A DNA stretch of 42,850 bases from Pseudomonadota bacterium (GTDB lineage Bacteria; Desulfobacterota; Desulfovibrionia; Desulfovibrionales; Desulfovibrionaceae). Below the pieces are notes generated by a model. The model worked only from the letters and a program-made list of their open reading frames with translations. It made no database searches and had not been told where the DNA came from. Position 1 is the stretch's first letter; each line of letters opens with the position of its first letter. The position numbers were made by a program, and so were the translations under genes. The stretch lies in NCBI GenBank assembly GCA_018817515.1, contig JAHIUD010000023.1, positions 1-42,850 of the forward strand. The letters run 5' to 3'. This document shows positions 29,947-37,679 of this stretch, piece after piece.

Positions 29947-30009
29947 TAAAATGCCCTAGAAAAATCTGACAAAATGCCCTTGACACCCTAGGGCATTTTG
30001 CCCCATGTA
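29947..30009. promoter_or_regulatory. Divergent lysogeny switch: operators and promoters
   Basis: Three copies of one half-site occur: TAAAATGCCCTAG (29947-29959), CAAAATGCCCT (29970-29980) and its inverse AGGGCATTTTG (29990-30000). The last two form a perfect 11-bp inverted repeat with a 9-bp spacer. TTGACA (29980-29985) is a rightward -35 box, putting the start near 30015. TTGTCA on the minus strand (29972-29967) is a leftward -35 box. The half-site core matches the TAGGGC dyads at 3463, 4428 and 28295. Confidence 0.72.
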
Positions 30010-30015
30010 GGCACC

Positions 30016-30291
30016 ATGAAAAACGCACTCGCAATCCATCTCCATCGGCTGGCCCGGCAGCACGGCTCATGGAGCCGAGTCGCCGAGGCCCTGGGGCTCG
30101 ACCCGCGCAACCTGCGCAGAAACCGGAACAAACTCATGAACCAGCCCACAAGGCGGGTGCTGATCCTCGCCGGAAAGCACCTCGCGCTGCGCCTGCTGCT
30201 GCGCGAACTGCGCTCCTCCGGGGCCGTCACCCCAGGGCAAATCAAGGCGGCCTGCAGGCGTGTGTCCATGACGAATCCCCCTAGCGAGTAG
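30016..30291 (+). CDS. Small HTH protein, Cro-like position
   Basis: The 91-residue very basic protein has an HTH-like core WSRVAEALGLDPRNLRRNRNKL followed by VLILAGKHLALRLLLREL. As the first gene right of the divergent switch it occupies the Cro position. ATG 30016 is near the predicted transcription start, so the message may be leaderless; an in-frame TTG at 29998 lies inside the operator and is less likely. Confidence 0.7.
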   Translation: MKNALAIHLHRLARQHGSWSRVAEALGLDPRNLRRNRNKLMNQPTRRVLILAGKHLALRLLLRELRSSGAVTPGQIKAACRRVSMTNPPSE

Positions 30292-30336
30292 CGACGGGAA
30301 GCACCACGTAGGTGTCCAAAACGAGGAGCGGACAGC

Positions 30337-30810
30337 ATGATCGAAACAGAAGCCAGACCCCTGCATCACCTTGACGCCATCGACGCCTTCAAGCTGGCCA
30401 TCGAAAAGAGCAACAAGCCTCTCCCCGAGATCGCAAAGGAGATGGGCTGGAAGCCGTTCTTCGTGAAGCGCGTGTTCAGCGCCGAGAAGTTCTTCCCCTC
30501 CGTGGAAGACATCCCGCGCTTTTGCGCAGTTCTCGGCAATCAGGTCATCATCCACTGGCAGCTTTCCCGCGCCACCTTCTACGGCCTGGACGAAGCGCAC
30601 CAGGACGTGGACTGCAACGCGCTCCTGCGCCGCGTGAACGATTTGTTCGCAGAGGTCGGCGACGTCGCGGCCGAGGCCCGCACGAGCACCGCCGACAACA
30701 AGCTGGAGCCCATCGAATGCCGCCGCCTCATCAAGGAACTCTCCGACGTGCTCGACCGTGGCATGTCCCTCGTGGCTGACCTGCGGGCACTGGAGCGGGC
30801 GAATGCCTAG
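30337..30810 (+). CDS. CII-like phage regulatory protein
   Basis: The 157-residue protein has the phage regulatory CII pattern: DAIDAFKLAIEKSNKPLPEIAKEMGWKPFFVKRVF, then FCAVLGNQVIIHWQLSR and a long C-terminal helical part. Such proteins control the lysis-lysogeny decision. GGAGCGGACAGC precedes the ATG. Its end overlaps the primase start by 8 bp. Confidence 0.72.
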   Translation: MIETEARPLHHLDAIDAFKLAIEKSNKPLPEIAKEMGWKPFFVKRVFSAEKFFPSVEDIPRFCAVLGNQVIIHWQLSRATFYGLDEAHQDVDCNALLRRVNDLFAEVGDVAAEARTSTADNKLEPIECRRLIKELSDVLDRGMSLVADLRALERANA

Positions 30811-33508
30811 CCCAGGGCGGATCGACATCACCCCGGACGAGATCATCCGGGCCTTGCTGACGGACTCGCGCTACGAGTTCAGCCAGGCCGGGGACTACCT
30901 CCGCAAGGGGGTCTGCCCAGGCTGCGGGAAGCGCACCCTCTACGTCGGCAAGCAACACCCCTGGGTGCTACGCTGCGAGCGGCTCAACAAGTGCGGCTTC
31001 GAGGCCTCCGTGCGGGAACAACTGCCCGCCGTCTTCGCCGACTTCGCCAACCGCTACCCCCCGACCGAGAGCAACCGCGACGCCACGGCGGAAGCCTACC
31101 TCGGCCTTGACCGCGGCTTCGACCTCTCGCGCATTCGCGGCTGGTACGAGCAGGCGGCCTGGGCCGTGCCTGGCACGACAGACCACGTGCCCACGGTGCG
31201 CTTCTACCTGGACGCCGCCCGCACCCGGTATTGGGAGCGGCTCATCGGGCGGACCAAGAAGGACGGCCAGAAGGCCCACTTCGGGGGCAAGCGCAAGGAA
31301 GACGGCACGCTCTTCCAGGGCAACGTGTGGACGCCGCCGGGGCAGAAGCTCGCCAAGGGCGACCGCTGCTTCATGGTGGAGGGCATCTTCCACGCCATAG
31401 CCCTGCACCATGCGGGCCATAAGGCTGCTGCGCAGTTCTCGTGCAACCACTTCCCCGAGGCCTTCGTCGCGGAGAACAAGGGCAAGGGCGTCCACTGGGT
31501 CGTCGCCCTGGACTCGGACCCGGCCGGGAAGAAGTACGCCCGCACCCACCACAAGCGGCTCAAGGAGCTGGGCGAGCTGGCCACCGTGCTGCTTCTGCCC
31601 GAGGCCAAGGATTGGGATGACCTCTGGCGCGAGGGGCGCATCGAGCCCGCCTTCATCTCCGAGCGCCTCTACCACGGCCGCCTCTTCATGGCCGAGACGG
31701 TCGAGGAAAAGGCCTACCACTACTACGTGCGCAACCGGCGCATGTCCTTCATCCTGGACTTCCGCAACGCCCTGTACTCCATCACCATGCCCGCGGCCTT
31801 CGAGAAGGAGCTGGCGGCGGAGAGCATGGGGATCGAGGTGACGGCCGCAGCGCGCAAGGAGCAGGCGACAAGCGAGAACCCCATCGAGGAGTTCCTGAAC
31901 TCGGTCGCAGGCCGCCAGCTCTTCAGCCGCCACTGCCAGGTCGAACAAATCTCGAACGTGCAGCCGCGCTTCCTCTACATGGAGCGCGACGTGGTGATGG
32001 AGGAACAGCGCTACGTCTTCGGCATCTCCTACGCCAACGGCCAGCCCGACGACCTCATCGCGCTCGAAGGCACGGCCATCACCAGCCCAGACGCCTTCCA
32101 CAAGGCCCTGCTCAACCGCTCGCGCGGCGGCACCTTCGACGGCGACATGCGCCAGCTCAAGATCCTGCGCGACCGCTGGCTGAACAAGCGCATGACCACG
32201 GTGCAGGCCCTGCCCTTCGTGGGGTACGACCGGGACGCCGGGGCCTACATCTTCCAGAAGCACGCGTGGCACAACGGCCGCAAGATTCCGGTGAACGACA
32301 ACGGCTACTTCGACATCAACCGCGTGGGCATCAAGACCGTGCTCAACGGCGTGTACATCCACACCGACGGCAAGTTCGACCCGAGCTGGATCAAGCCCTT
32401 TGCCAAGGCCTTCCACTGGCAGGGGCTGGCCACGCTGGCCTTCTGGCTGGGCTCCCTCTTCGTCCAGCAAATCCGGGCGCGGCACAAGACCTTCCCCTTC
32501 CTGGAGCTGACCGGCGAGCCCGGCGCGGGCAAGTCGACCATCCTGGAGTTCCTGTGGAAATGCGTCGGCCGCGAGGACTACGAGGGCTTCGACCTGCTCA
32601 AGTCCACCCCGGCCGGGCGCCGCCGCGCGTTCTCCCAGGCGTCCAACCTGCCCGTGGTCATCATTGAGTCCGACCGCGACAACGGCGACAAGGACTCCAA
32701 GCAGAAGCAATTCGGTTTCGACGAGGTGAAGCCGTTCTACAACGGGCGCGGCACAGGCACCCTGGGCGTGGCCCGGCGCAGCAACGACGTGGAGGAGCAT
32801 CTGTTCCAGGCCTCGCTCTTGATCTCGCAGAATGCGGAGGTCGACGGCTCCGAGGCGCTCCTGCAGCGCATCGTGCATTGCCACGCGGACAAGGCGCACC
32901 ACAAGGCGGGCACGCGCGATGTCGCCCGCTGGTTCGAGCGCCAGACCGCGGCGGACGTGGGGGGCTTCCTGGGCGCGGCCCTGGCCAGCGAGAGGAAGAT
33001 CCTGGAGGCCTACACCGAGGCCTTCGAGCGCATGGAGGCCAACTATGCCGCAGCCGAGGGGCTCCGGATGGAGCGCATCATCAAGAACCATGCACAGATT
33101 GCGGCCTGCGGCGAAGCCCTTGCCGTCCTGTTCCCGGACATGCAGGGCCACCTGCAGGAGGGGCTGACCGAGTATCTCTACCTGCGCGCCAAGTCCAGGG
33201 AACAGCGCCTGGCGGCAGACCATCCCTTGGTCGAGCAGTTCTGGGAGGTCTTCGAGTACATGTCCAACGCACGGCACAAGGGCGATGGCAGCATCCTTGA
33301 CCACTCGACCAACCCCGACATCCTTGCCATCAACCTGAACCACTTCCGCGAACTGGCCCAATCCGCTGGCCAGCCCATCATCGACCTGCAGCAGGTGAAG
33401 AAGCTGCTGCCCCACACCCGGCGCTTCAAATTCATCGAGGCCAACCGGACCGTCCGTTCTTGCATCCTGGACAAGCCAATCAAGTGCTGGGTCTTCCAGC
33501 GCAAATAG
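30803..33508 (+). CDS. Phage primase-helicase
   Basis: This 901-residue protein combines replication activities. An N-terminal zinc ribbon has Cys38/41 and Cys58/64 (CPGC...C-X5-C). A toprim-like primase domain follows, with MVEGIFHA (Glu193) and VVALDSDPAGKK (DSD 237-239). A helicase domain has Walker A GEPGAGKST near residue 571. The C-terminal ~95 residues (807-901) end in DKPIKCWVF and resemble the C-terminus of the BRO-N protein at 4668. In P4 alpha the C-terminal domain binds origin repeats; the same role is inferred here. ATG 30803 overlaps the CII-like gene by 8 bp with GGAGCGGG upstream. It replaces the gpA initiator of P2. Confidence 0.88.
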   Translation: MPSPGRIDITPDEIIRALLTDSRYEFSQAGDYLRKGVCPGCGKRTLYVGKQHPWVLRCERLNKCGFEASVREQLPAVFADFANRYPPTESNRDATAEAYLGLDRGFDLSRIRGWYEQAAWAVPGTTDHVPTVRFYLDAARTRYWERLIGRTKKDGQKAHFGGKRKEDGTLFQGNVWTPPGQKLAKGDRCFMVEGIFHAIALHHAGHKAAAQFSCNHFPEAFVAENKGKGVHWVVALDSDPAGKKYARTHHKRLKELGELATVLLLPEAKDWDDLWREGRIEPAFISERLYHGRLFMAETVEEKAYHYYVRNRRMSFILDFRNALYSITMPAAFEKELAAESMGIEVTAAARKEQATSENPIEEFLNSVAGRQLFSRHCQVEQISNVQPRFLYMERDVVMEEQRYVFGISYANGQPDDLIALEGTAITSPDAFHKALLNRSRGGTFDGDMRQLKILRDRWLNKRMTTVQALPFVGYDRDAGAYIFQKHAWHNGRKIPVNDNGYFDINRVGIKTVLNGVYIHTDGKFDPSWIKPFAKAFHWQGLATLAFWLGSLFVQQIRARHKTFPFLELTGEPGAGKSTILEFLWKCVGREDYEGFDLLKSTPAGRRRAFSQASNLPVVIIESDRDNGDKDSKQKQFGFDEVKPFYNGRGTGTLGVARRSNDVEEHLFQASLLISQNAEVDGSEALLQRIVHCHADKAHHKAGTRDVARWFERQTAADVGGFLGAALASERKILEAYTEAFERMEANYAAAEGLRMERIIKNHAQIAACGEALAVLFPDMQGHLQEGLTEYLYLRAKSREQRLAADHPLVEQFWEVFEYMSNARHKGDGSILDHSTNPDILAINLNHFRELAQSAGQPIIDLQQVKKLLPHTRRFKFIEANRTVRSCILDKPIKCWVFQRK

Positions 33509-33521
33509 GGAGGAGAAACAC

Positions 33522-34019
33522 ATGGCAAAGGTCAAGATCGAACTCACCCCCGAACGTGTGGCCGCCTACGAGGCCGCCATGGCCCGCATCGTGGGAGTCA
33601 CCGGCGCAACCACCCAGGTGCGGCTGGCCGAGGTAATCGAAGTCCGGCAGTCCTCGATCTCCGACGCCAAGCGCCGGGCGAGCATTCCGCCGGAGTGGCT
33701 GCTCAAGCTCATGCGCTCGCACCAGGTCATGCCCGACTGGGCTCTCACCGGCCAGGGTCCAAAGTTCATCGGCGAGGCCGCGCCCGCCGCGGTTGCCCGC
33801 GTGGAGAGCAGGCTCAACGACATGACCGTCGTGCTGCAGGACACCGTCGACGCGATCACCGACGCGCTGCGCATGGCGCGCATGACCGCAGACGAATTCG
33901 CCCTGGCCAAGTCCGCCAGCATGACCGAGCTGGCCAAGTCGCGCGAGACCATCAAGAACCTGCAGGGCCAGCTCCGCGACATGAGCGCGGATCTGTCCGC
34001 CAGTAACTTCACCATGTAG
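33522..34019 (+). CDS. CI-type HTH domain protein
   Basis: The 165-residue protein carries a CI-repressor-family HTH: TQVRLAEVIEVRQSSISDAKRRASIPPEWLLKLM, then PDWALTGQGPKF. A long C-terminal helix (about 100-160) could be an oligomerisation coiled coil. It has no LexA-like protease domain, so it would not self-cleave on SOS; loss of repression would then need an antirepressor. GGGAGGAGAAACAC precedes the ATG. Confidence 0.85.
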   Translation: MAKVKIELTPERVAAYEAAMARIVGVTGATTQVRLAEVIEVRQSSISDAKRRASIPPEWLLKLMRSHQVMPDWALTGQGPKFIGEAAPAAVARVESRLNDMTVVLQDTVDAITDALRMARMTADEFALAKSASMTELAKSRETIKNLQGQLRDMSADLSASNFTM

Positions 34020-34034
34020 GCCGGGGGGGGCATC

Positions 34035-34589
34035 ATGAGCGAGATCATCTACCAGCACTTCATCGGCAGGGGTCCGGAGGCCGAGGCCATCATAGCGGTG
34101 GCCAACGAGAAGTACACTACGTTCTTGGAGGCGTCGAACGCCTTCAAGGAAGAGCGCGGATACGAGAACGTCTGGCAGACCCACCACTTCACCGGGCCTC
34201 CCAGCGTCAGTGGCCCGGTGTTCAAGGAACGCCTGGACGACAAGGCGGCAAGAGCGAAGGGCCTGAAGTTGGATTGCCTCGTTGACGAGGGGCACGCCTA
34301 CGCCCCGCGCCTGGGGACCAAGCTGGGCAAAGAACTCCAGGCGGCCCTGGACGTGCTGAACAAGAGCAGCATCCACCGGGTCAAGTTCGCCGTGGCGCAA
34401 TGCGGCATGGAGCACGATGTCTTCGTCGGGAGACGCTTCGCCCGCACCGCTGGCGGCTTCAAGGACGGCGTCATCGTCGTCAAGGTGCCCACCGGCAACG
34501 GCGACTCCCAGAACGGGAGCATGCCGACGCCACCGCCCTGGCTGATGCCCTGCAAAGAGTCAGAGGCCTTGGCGGCGCTGGGACAGTAG
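34035..34589 (+). CDS. Phage early protein of unknown function
   Basis: The 184-residue protein (MSEIIYQHFIGRGPEAEAIIAVANEKY...) is 15 bp downstream of the CI-type gene. It looks soluble with a mixed fold; the central FKEERGYENVWQTHHF and LGTKLGKELQAALDVL are not in a family I recognise. It is co-directional with the early operon. Confidence 0.72.
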   Translation: MSEIIYQHFIGRGPEAEAIIAVANEKYTTFLEASNAFKEERGYENVWQTHHFTGPPSVSGPVFKERLDDKAARAKGLKLDCLVDEGHAYAPRLGTKLGKELQAALDVLNKSSIHRVKFAVAQCGMEHDVFVGRRFARTAGGFKDGVIVVKVPTGNGDSQNGSMPTPPPWLMPCKESEALAALGQ

Positions 34590-34643
34590 AACGCAACAGC
34601 GCCCCTGGACACCGGGGGCGCTTCAACGAGGAGGCATCGCGCC

Positions 34644-34880
34644 ATGTGCAACTGCATCGACGAAATGACCAAGAGGCTGCGCGAACACTACGACGGGAAG
34701 TTCAAGAAGCCCGTCGAGAGCATCCAGCTCCAGACCTGCCTCAATTTAAGCAGGGGCGGCGAGGACACCTACACCGAGGTCAAGATCGCATTGGTCGGCC
34801 AGAAGAAGGAAGAGACGGCAATCCTGGCCCACACCTACTGTCCGTTCTGCGGCGAGAAGCTGCGCGAGAAGGGGGCGTAG
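34644..34880 (+). CDS. Small zinc-knuckle phage protein
   Basis: The 78-residue protein has an N-terminal CNC and a C-terminal CPFCGEKLREKG knuckle, likely to bind a metal. GAGGAGGCATC precedes the ATG. Upstream, AGCGCCCC/GGGGGCGCT (about 34600-34624) forms a hairpin before the gene. Small early proteins of this kind are common in phages; function unknown. Confidence 0.68.
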   Translation: MCNCIDEMTKRLREHYDGKFKKPVESIQLQTCLNLSRGGEDTYTEVKIALVGQKKEETAILAHTYCPFCGEKLREKGA

Positions 34881-34883
34881 ACC

Positions 34884-35807
34884 ATGGCAACCACACGAAT
34901 CGAATGGGCCGACCGCGTCTGGAACCCCGTAACCGGGTGCAGCAAATGCAGCGACGCCTGCGACAACTGCTACGCCGAGCGCATGAGCAAGCGTCTGGCC
35001 GGGCGCTGCGGCTACCCGACGCTCGACCCCTTCAAAGTGACCTGGCACCAGGACAGGCTCTTTGAGCCCATCAGTTGGAACAAGCCTTCGCGCGTGTTCG
35101 TCTGCTCTATGGCCGACCTGTTCCACAGCGATGTGCGCGATGAGTGGATCCTCTGCATCTTCGCCGTCATGGCCTTGAGCCCACGACAGACCTTCCTGCT
35201 GCTCACCAAGCGCCCGGAGCGGGCTCACGAGTTCCTGTGCCTCGAGAACCTCCAGGACAGCATCATCGAAGTGGCGGGGTCCCGCTTTGGCGTGGACGGC
35301 GCGAACCGTGTCCGTGCTGCATTCAATGGCGGCAGCGCGCTCCCCAACGTCTGGCTGGGGACCACCATCTGGGACCAGGCCAGCGCCGACCGCTCCGTGC
35401 CCTTCCTGCTCTCCACACCGGCGGCCAAGCGCTTCGTCTCCATCGAGCCCATGCTCGGGCCGGTGGACCTGCGCGATGGTTTAGGCCTCATGTGTTCGCC
35501 CGGCGACCTCGACTGGATCATCTGCGGCGGCGAGACCGGCCCCGGCGCGCGGCCCATGCACCCGGACTGGCCGCGGCGACTGCGCGACGACTCCGTGGCA
35601 TCTGGCGTGCCGTTCTTCTTCAAGCAGCACGGGGCCTGGGTCGGACTGGAAGCGGATGATGGGGAGTGGCCCACGGACGGGGAAACCTGCATCCGACTCA
35701 CCCAGGAAGGCCGCAGGGCTGACGATGGCTACCCCATGCAGCGTGTCGGCAAGACGTTCGCTGGCCGCGAGTTGGACGGCCGGACCTGGGAGGAGATGCC
35801 CGCATGA
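34884..35807 (+). CDS. Gp37/Gp68-type DUF5131 protein
   Basis: The 307-residue protein has the DUF5131 start IEWADRVWNPVTGCSKCSDACDNCYAERM (Cys19, 22, 26, 29), followed by VFVCSMADLFHSDV, FLLLTKRPER, and the C-terminal ICGGETGPGARPM. Members are common in phages and integrative elements, resemble radical SAM proteins in the Cys-rich start, and remain functionally unclear. It overlaps the next gene by 4 bp. Confidence 0.9.
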   Translation: MATTRIEWADRVWNPVTGCSKCSDACDNCYAERMSKRLAGRCGYPTLDPFKVTWHQDRLFEPISWNKPSRVFVCSMADLFHSDVRDEWILCIFAVMALSPRQTFLLLTKRPERAHEFLCLENLQDSIIEVAGSRFGVDGANRVRAAFNGGSALPNVWLGTTIWDQASADRSVPFLLSTPAAKRFVSIEPMLGPVDLRDGLGLMCSPGDLDWIICGGETGPGARPMHPDWPRRLRDDSVASGVPFFFKQHGAWVGLEADDGEWPTDGETCIRLTQEGRRADDGYPMQRVGKTFAGRELDGRTWEEMPA

Positions 35808-36004
35808 AGCGCGACCCCATGCTCATCGTCATCATCGGCAACGTGCGCCGGGCCGGGCCGGAAGGCTGCACCATCGGCTGGCTCTGCAATCGGATCAACT
35901 ACGGGCAACTGGCCATCGAGAAGGCCCTCGGGCTCCAGATTCAGGCAGGGCTCATGACCGAGGAGAACGGGGTGTACCGCATCGTGGGAGGAGCGACCGC
36001 ATGA
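35804..36004 (+). CDS. Small hypothetical protein, wHTH-like
   Basis: The 66-residue protein (MKRDPMLIVIIGNVRRAGPEGCTIGWLCNRINYGQ...) has a pattern like a small winged helix (helix, LAIEKALGLQIQAGLMTEENGVYRIV wing). It overlaps genes on both sides by 4 bp, so all three are translated together. Confidence 0.62.
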   Translation: MKRDPMLIVIIGNVRRAGPEGCTIGWLCNRINYGQLAIEKALGLQIQAGLMTEENGVYRIVGGATA

Positions 36005-36192
36005 GCCGCTACAACTACGGCGACCGCATCTTCTCACGCCGCCACAAGAGCGGTGAGATCCACGTCGACGTCGCCGGGAGCAAGGTTCTCCTCGGCCGCG
36101 TGATCCGCAAGGACGGCAAGCCTGGGCGCGAAGTCGTCGTGTCGACCGGGGACGTTTCCTACCGCTGGCCGTTCCTGCCGGGCCTGAAGTAA
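36001..36192 (+). CDS. Small basic hypothetical protein
   Basis: The 63-residue protein begins MSRYNYGDRIFSRRHKSGEIHVDV and is beta-rich. ATG 36001 overlaps the previous gene. It is the last of the early operon before the integrase. Function unknown. Confidence 0.6.
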   Translation: MSRYNYGDRIFSRRHKSGEIHVDVAGSKVLLGRVIRKDGKPGREVVVSTGDVSYRWPFLPGLK

Positions 36193-36285
36193 GCCCCGAC
36201 GGGATCGGAGAAGGACGTTTTGCCCCAGGCCCGTTTACACCGCCGCGATGGCCGTGCTACCTCCCGCACCCAGGAGGGCATGGTC

Positions 36286-37458
36286 ATGAAGGGCAACATC
36301 TATTGCCAGCAGCGGTGCCCGCTCTGCGGCGGCGGCCTGGTCTACGACGGGCGGGCCGGGGTCTGCGCTTGCGAGGCGCACCCGGATCAAGTCGGGACGA
36401 CGAAGTTCAAGGTGGTCTACGGCCGCTCCATCGAGCGGCGGTTTCCCAACATCCGGCAGGCGGAACGGTTCCTGACCGGCATCCGCTTCAAGGATGACGA
36501 AGGCACTCTCGACCCCAGGGACTACCAGTTTGACCAGCCCCTGGCCTTCGACAAGCTCGCCGACTCCTGGCTTGAGGCCAAGGCGAAAACAGTCGCACCA
36601 GGGACGATGAAACCCTACAAGGCCACCATGAACAGGGCGAAGGCCGCCTGGGGAGACCGTAACGCCAAGACCATCTCCTTCGGCGACCTCGAAGACCTGT
36701 TCCTGGAAACCGGCGAAACCCACTCCGAGAAGACCGTCTACAACGATAAGACCTGCCTGGAGACGTTCTGGAAGTGGGCGAGCAAGCGCGAGGGCGTGCC
36801 CATCCCGGAGTTCCCGGACGTGAAGTTCACCCTCGGCTGGCGCGAGATCATCACCCTCGACATCCAGGTCCAGATCCTCGACAAGCTCGACGAGATCGCG
36901 CCCTTCCGCGTGGCCCTGGCCATCCGCTGGCTGGCGACCTACATCGCCATCCGGCCGGTCGAAATGCGCAACCTGCGCGAAGAGGACGTGAACGTGGGCG
37001 GGCTCCTCGTGGTGCGCCCGGCCACGGCGAAGGAGCGCAAGCCGAAGTTGATCCCCCTGTTGGAGGAAGACATCGCGCTCGTGTGCTCCCTGCCCAAGGT
37101 GCTGAACAAGAAGCTCCCCTTCTTCCGCCACGAGAAGAAGTCCGGGACGGCCGAGTCCGGGGACATGATGAGCCACAACGTTCTGTGGCGCTGGTGGCGC
37201 CGGGCCTGCGCCGAGCTCAATATCGAAGGCGTCGACCTCTACGGCGGCACCCGGCACTCGTCGGCCACCGCCCTGGGCGAGCACTTCGGCAAGGACGAGC
37301 TGCGCCAGAACGGCACCATGCACGGCACGAACAAGGCCTTCGAGCGGTACGTCCGCGGCGAGGCCAAGCCCCAGCGCGCCATTACCGAAAAGCTCAACGA
37401 GATGCGCGCTGGCAAGGTGGTCAGTATGGCGCCGGTTGGGCACAAGGCTTGTAAGTAG
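36286..37458 (+). CDS. Prophage tyrosine integrase with N-terminal zinc finger
   Basis: The 390-residue protein has an N-terminal Cys cluster (CQQRCPLCGG...CACEAHP), an arm/core-binding domain, and a C-terminal catalytic domain: AIRPVEMRNL (first Arg), GGTRHSSATALGEHFG (second Arg and His), and ERYVR with the nucleophilic Tyr. The HxxR histidine appears replaced by Gly (GGTR). ATG 36286 is preferred because AGGAGG (36272-36277) lies 8 nt upstream; ATG 36280 is an alternative. It ends 15 bp before attR, as expected for the integrase that made these 33-bp repeats. Confidence 0.92.
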   Translation: MKGNIYCQQRCPLCGGGLVYDGRAGVCACEAHPDQVGTTKFKVVYGRSIERRFPNIRQAERFLTGIRFKDDEGTLDPRDYQFDQPLAFDKLADSWLEAKAKTVAPGTMKPYKATMNRAKAAWGDRNAKTISFGDLEDLFLETGETHSEKTVYNDKTCLETFWKWASKREGVPIPEFPDVKFTLGWREIITLDIQVQILDKLDEIAPFRVALAIRWLATYIAIRPVEMRNLREEDVNVGGLLVVRPATAKERKPKLIPLLEEDIALVCSLPKVLNKKLPFFRHEKKSGTAESGDMMSHNVLWRWWRRACAELNIEGVDLYGGTRHSSATALGEHFGKDELRQNGTMHGTNKAFERYVRGEAKPQRAITEKLNEMRAGKVVSMAPVGHKACK

Positions 37459-37473
37459 CTGAAATTATAAGTA

Positions 37474-37506
37474 CGTACGTGGGTTCAAATCCCACCCTCT
37501 CCGCCA
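37474..37506 (+). repeat. attR core, also attachment site of the next island
   Basis: Exact 33-bp copy of 2778-2810. Upstream there is a further GTAC (GTACGTACGTGGG). A second integrase gene begins 174 bp downstream, so this copy also serves as the left boundary of a second element. Confidence 0.95.
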
Positions 37507-37528
37507 GTCTTAAAATCCACAGTCCTCC

Positions 37529-37600
37529 ATATTTGTCTATTCTTTAAGGAAATACGCTAGTTTAACCAACAAACCAGCCCAGGTTTGTCTAGGTTTACCT
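37529..37600 (+). repeat. TTTGTCTA direct repeats between attR and the second integrase
   Basis: TTTGTCTA occurs twice (in ATATTTGTCTATTC and in AGGTTTGTCTAGG), followed by AGGTTTACCTA. Short direct repeats at this position may be arm sites for the second integrase. Confidence 0.35.
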
Positions 37601-37679
37601 ATTGACATCTAGCCCCATTTGGGGGCATCGGTGGGGGCATTGGAGCAAAATTCTTCCACAGCAACCGGAGGATGCCCCC

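Larger units (their letters stand above)
2778..37506. mobile_element. Apparently complete P2-type myovirus prophage in tRNA-Ser(CGA)
   Basis: The element is bounded by exact 33-bp direct repeats, one in the 3' end of the tRNA gene and one just past the integrase gene. Between them lie an integrase, an early/replication module, a repressor switch, Ogr-type activator, portal, terminase, capsid, sheath, tube, tape measure, baseplate, spike, fibres and lysis genes. Portal and terminase are divergent from the scaffold/capsid operon, exactly as P2 genes Q-P are from O-N-M-L. Unlike P2 it has a primase-helicase instead of a gpA rolling-circle initiator. No broken structural gene was seen, so the prophage could be inducible. 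No spanin was recognised. Confidence 0.93.

Noticed and set aside
30968-33547. 859-codon leftward open frame over the primase-helicase
   Set aside because: Antisense shadow; the plus-strand protein has zinc ribbon, toprim and Walker motifs.
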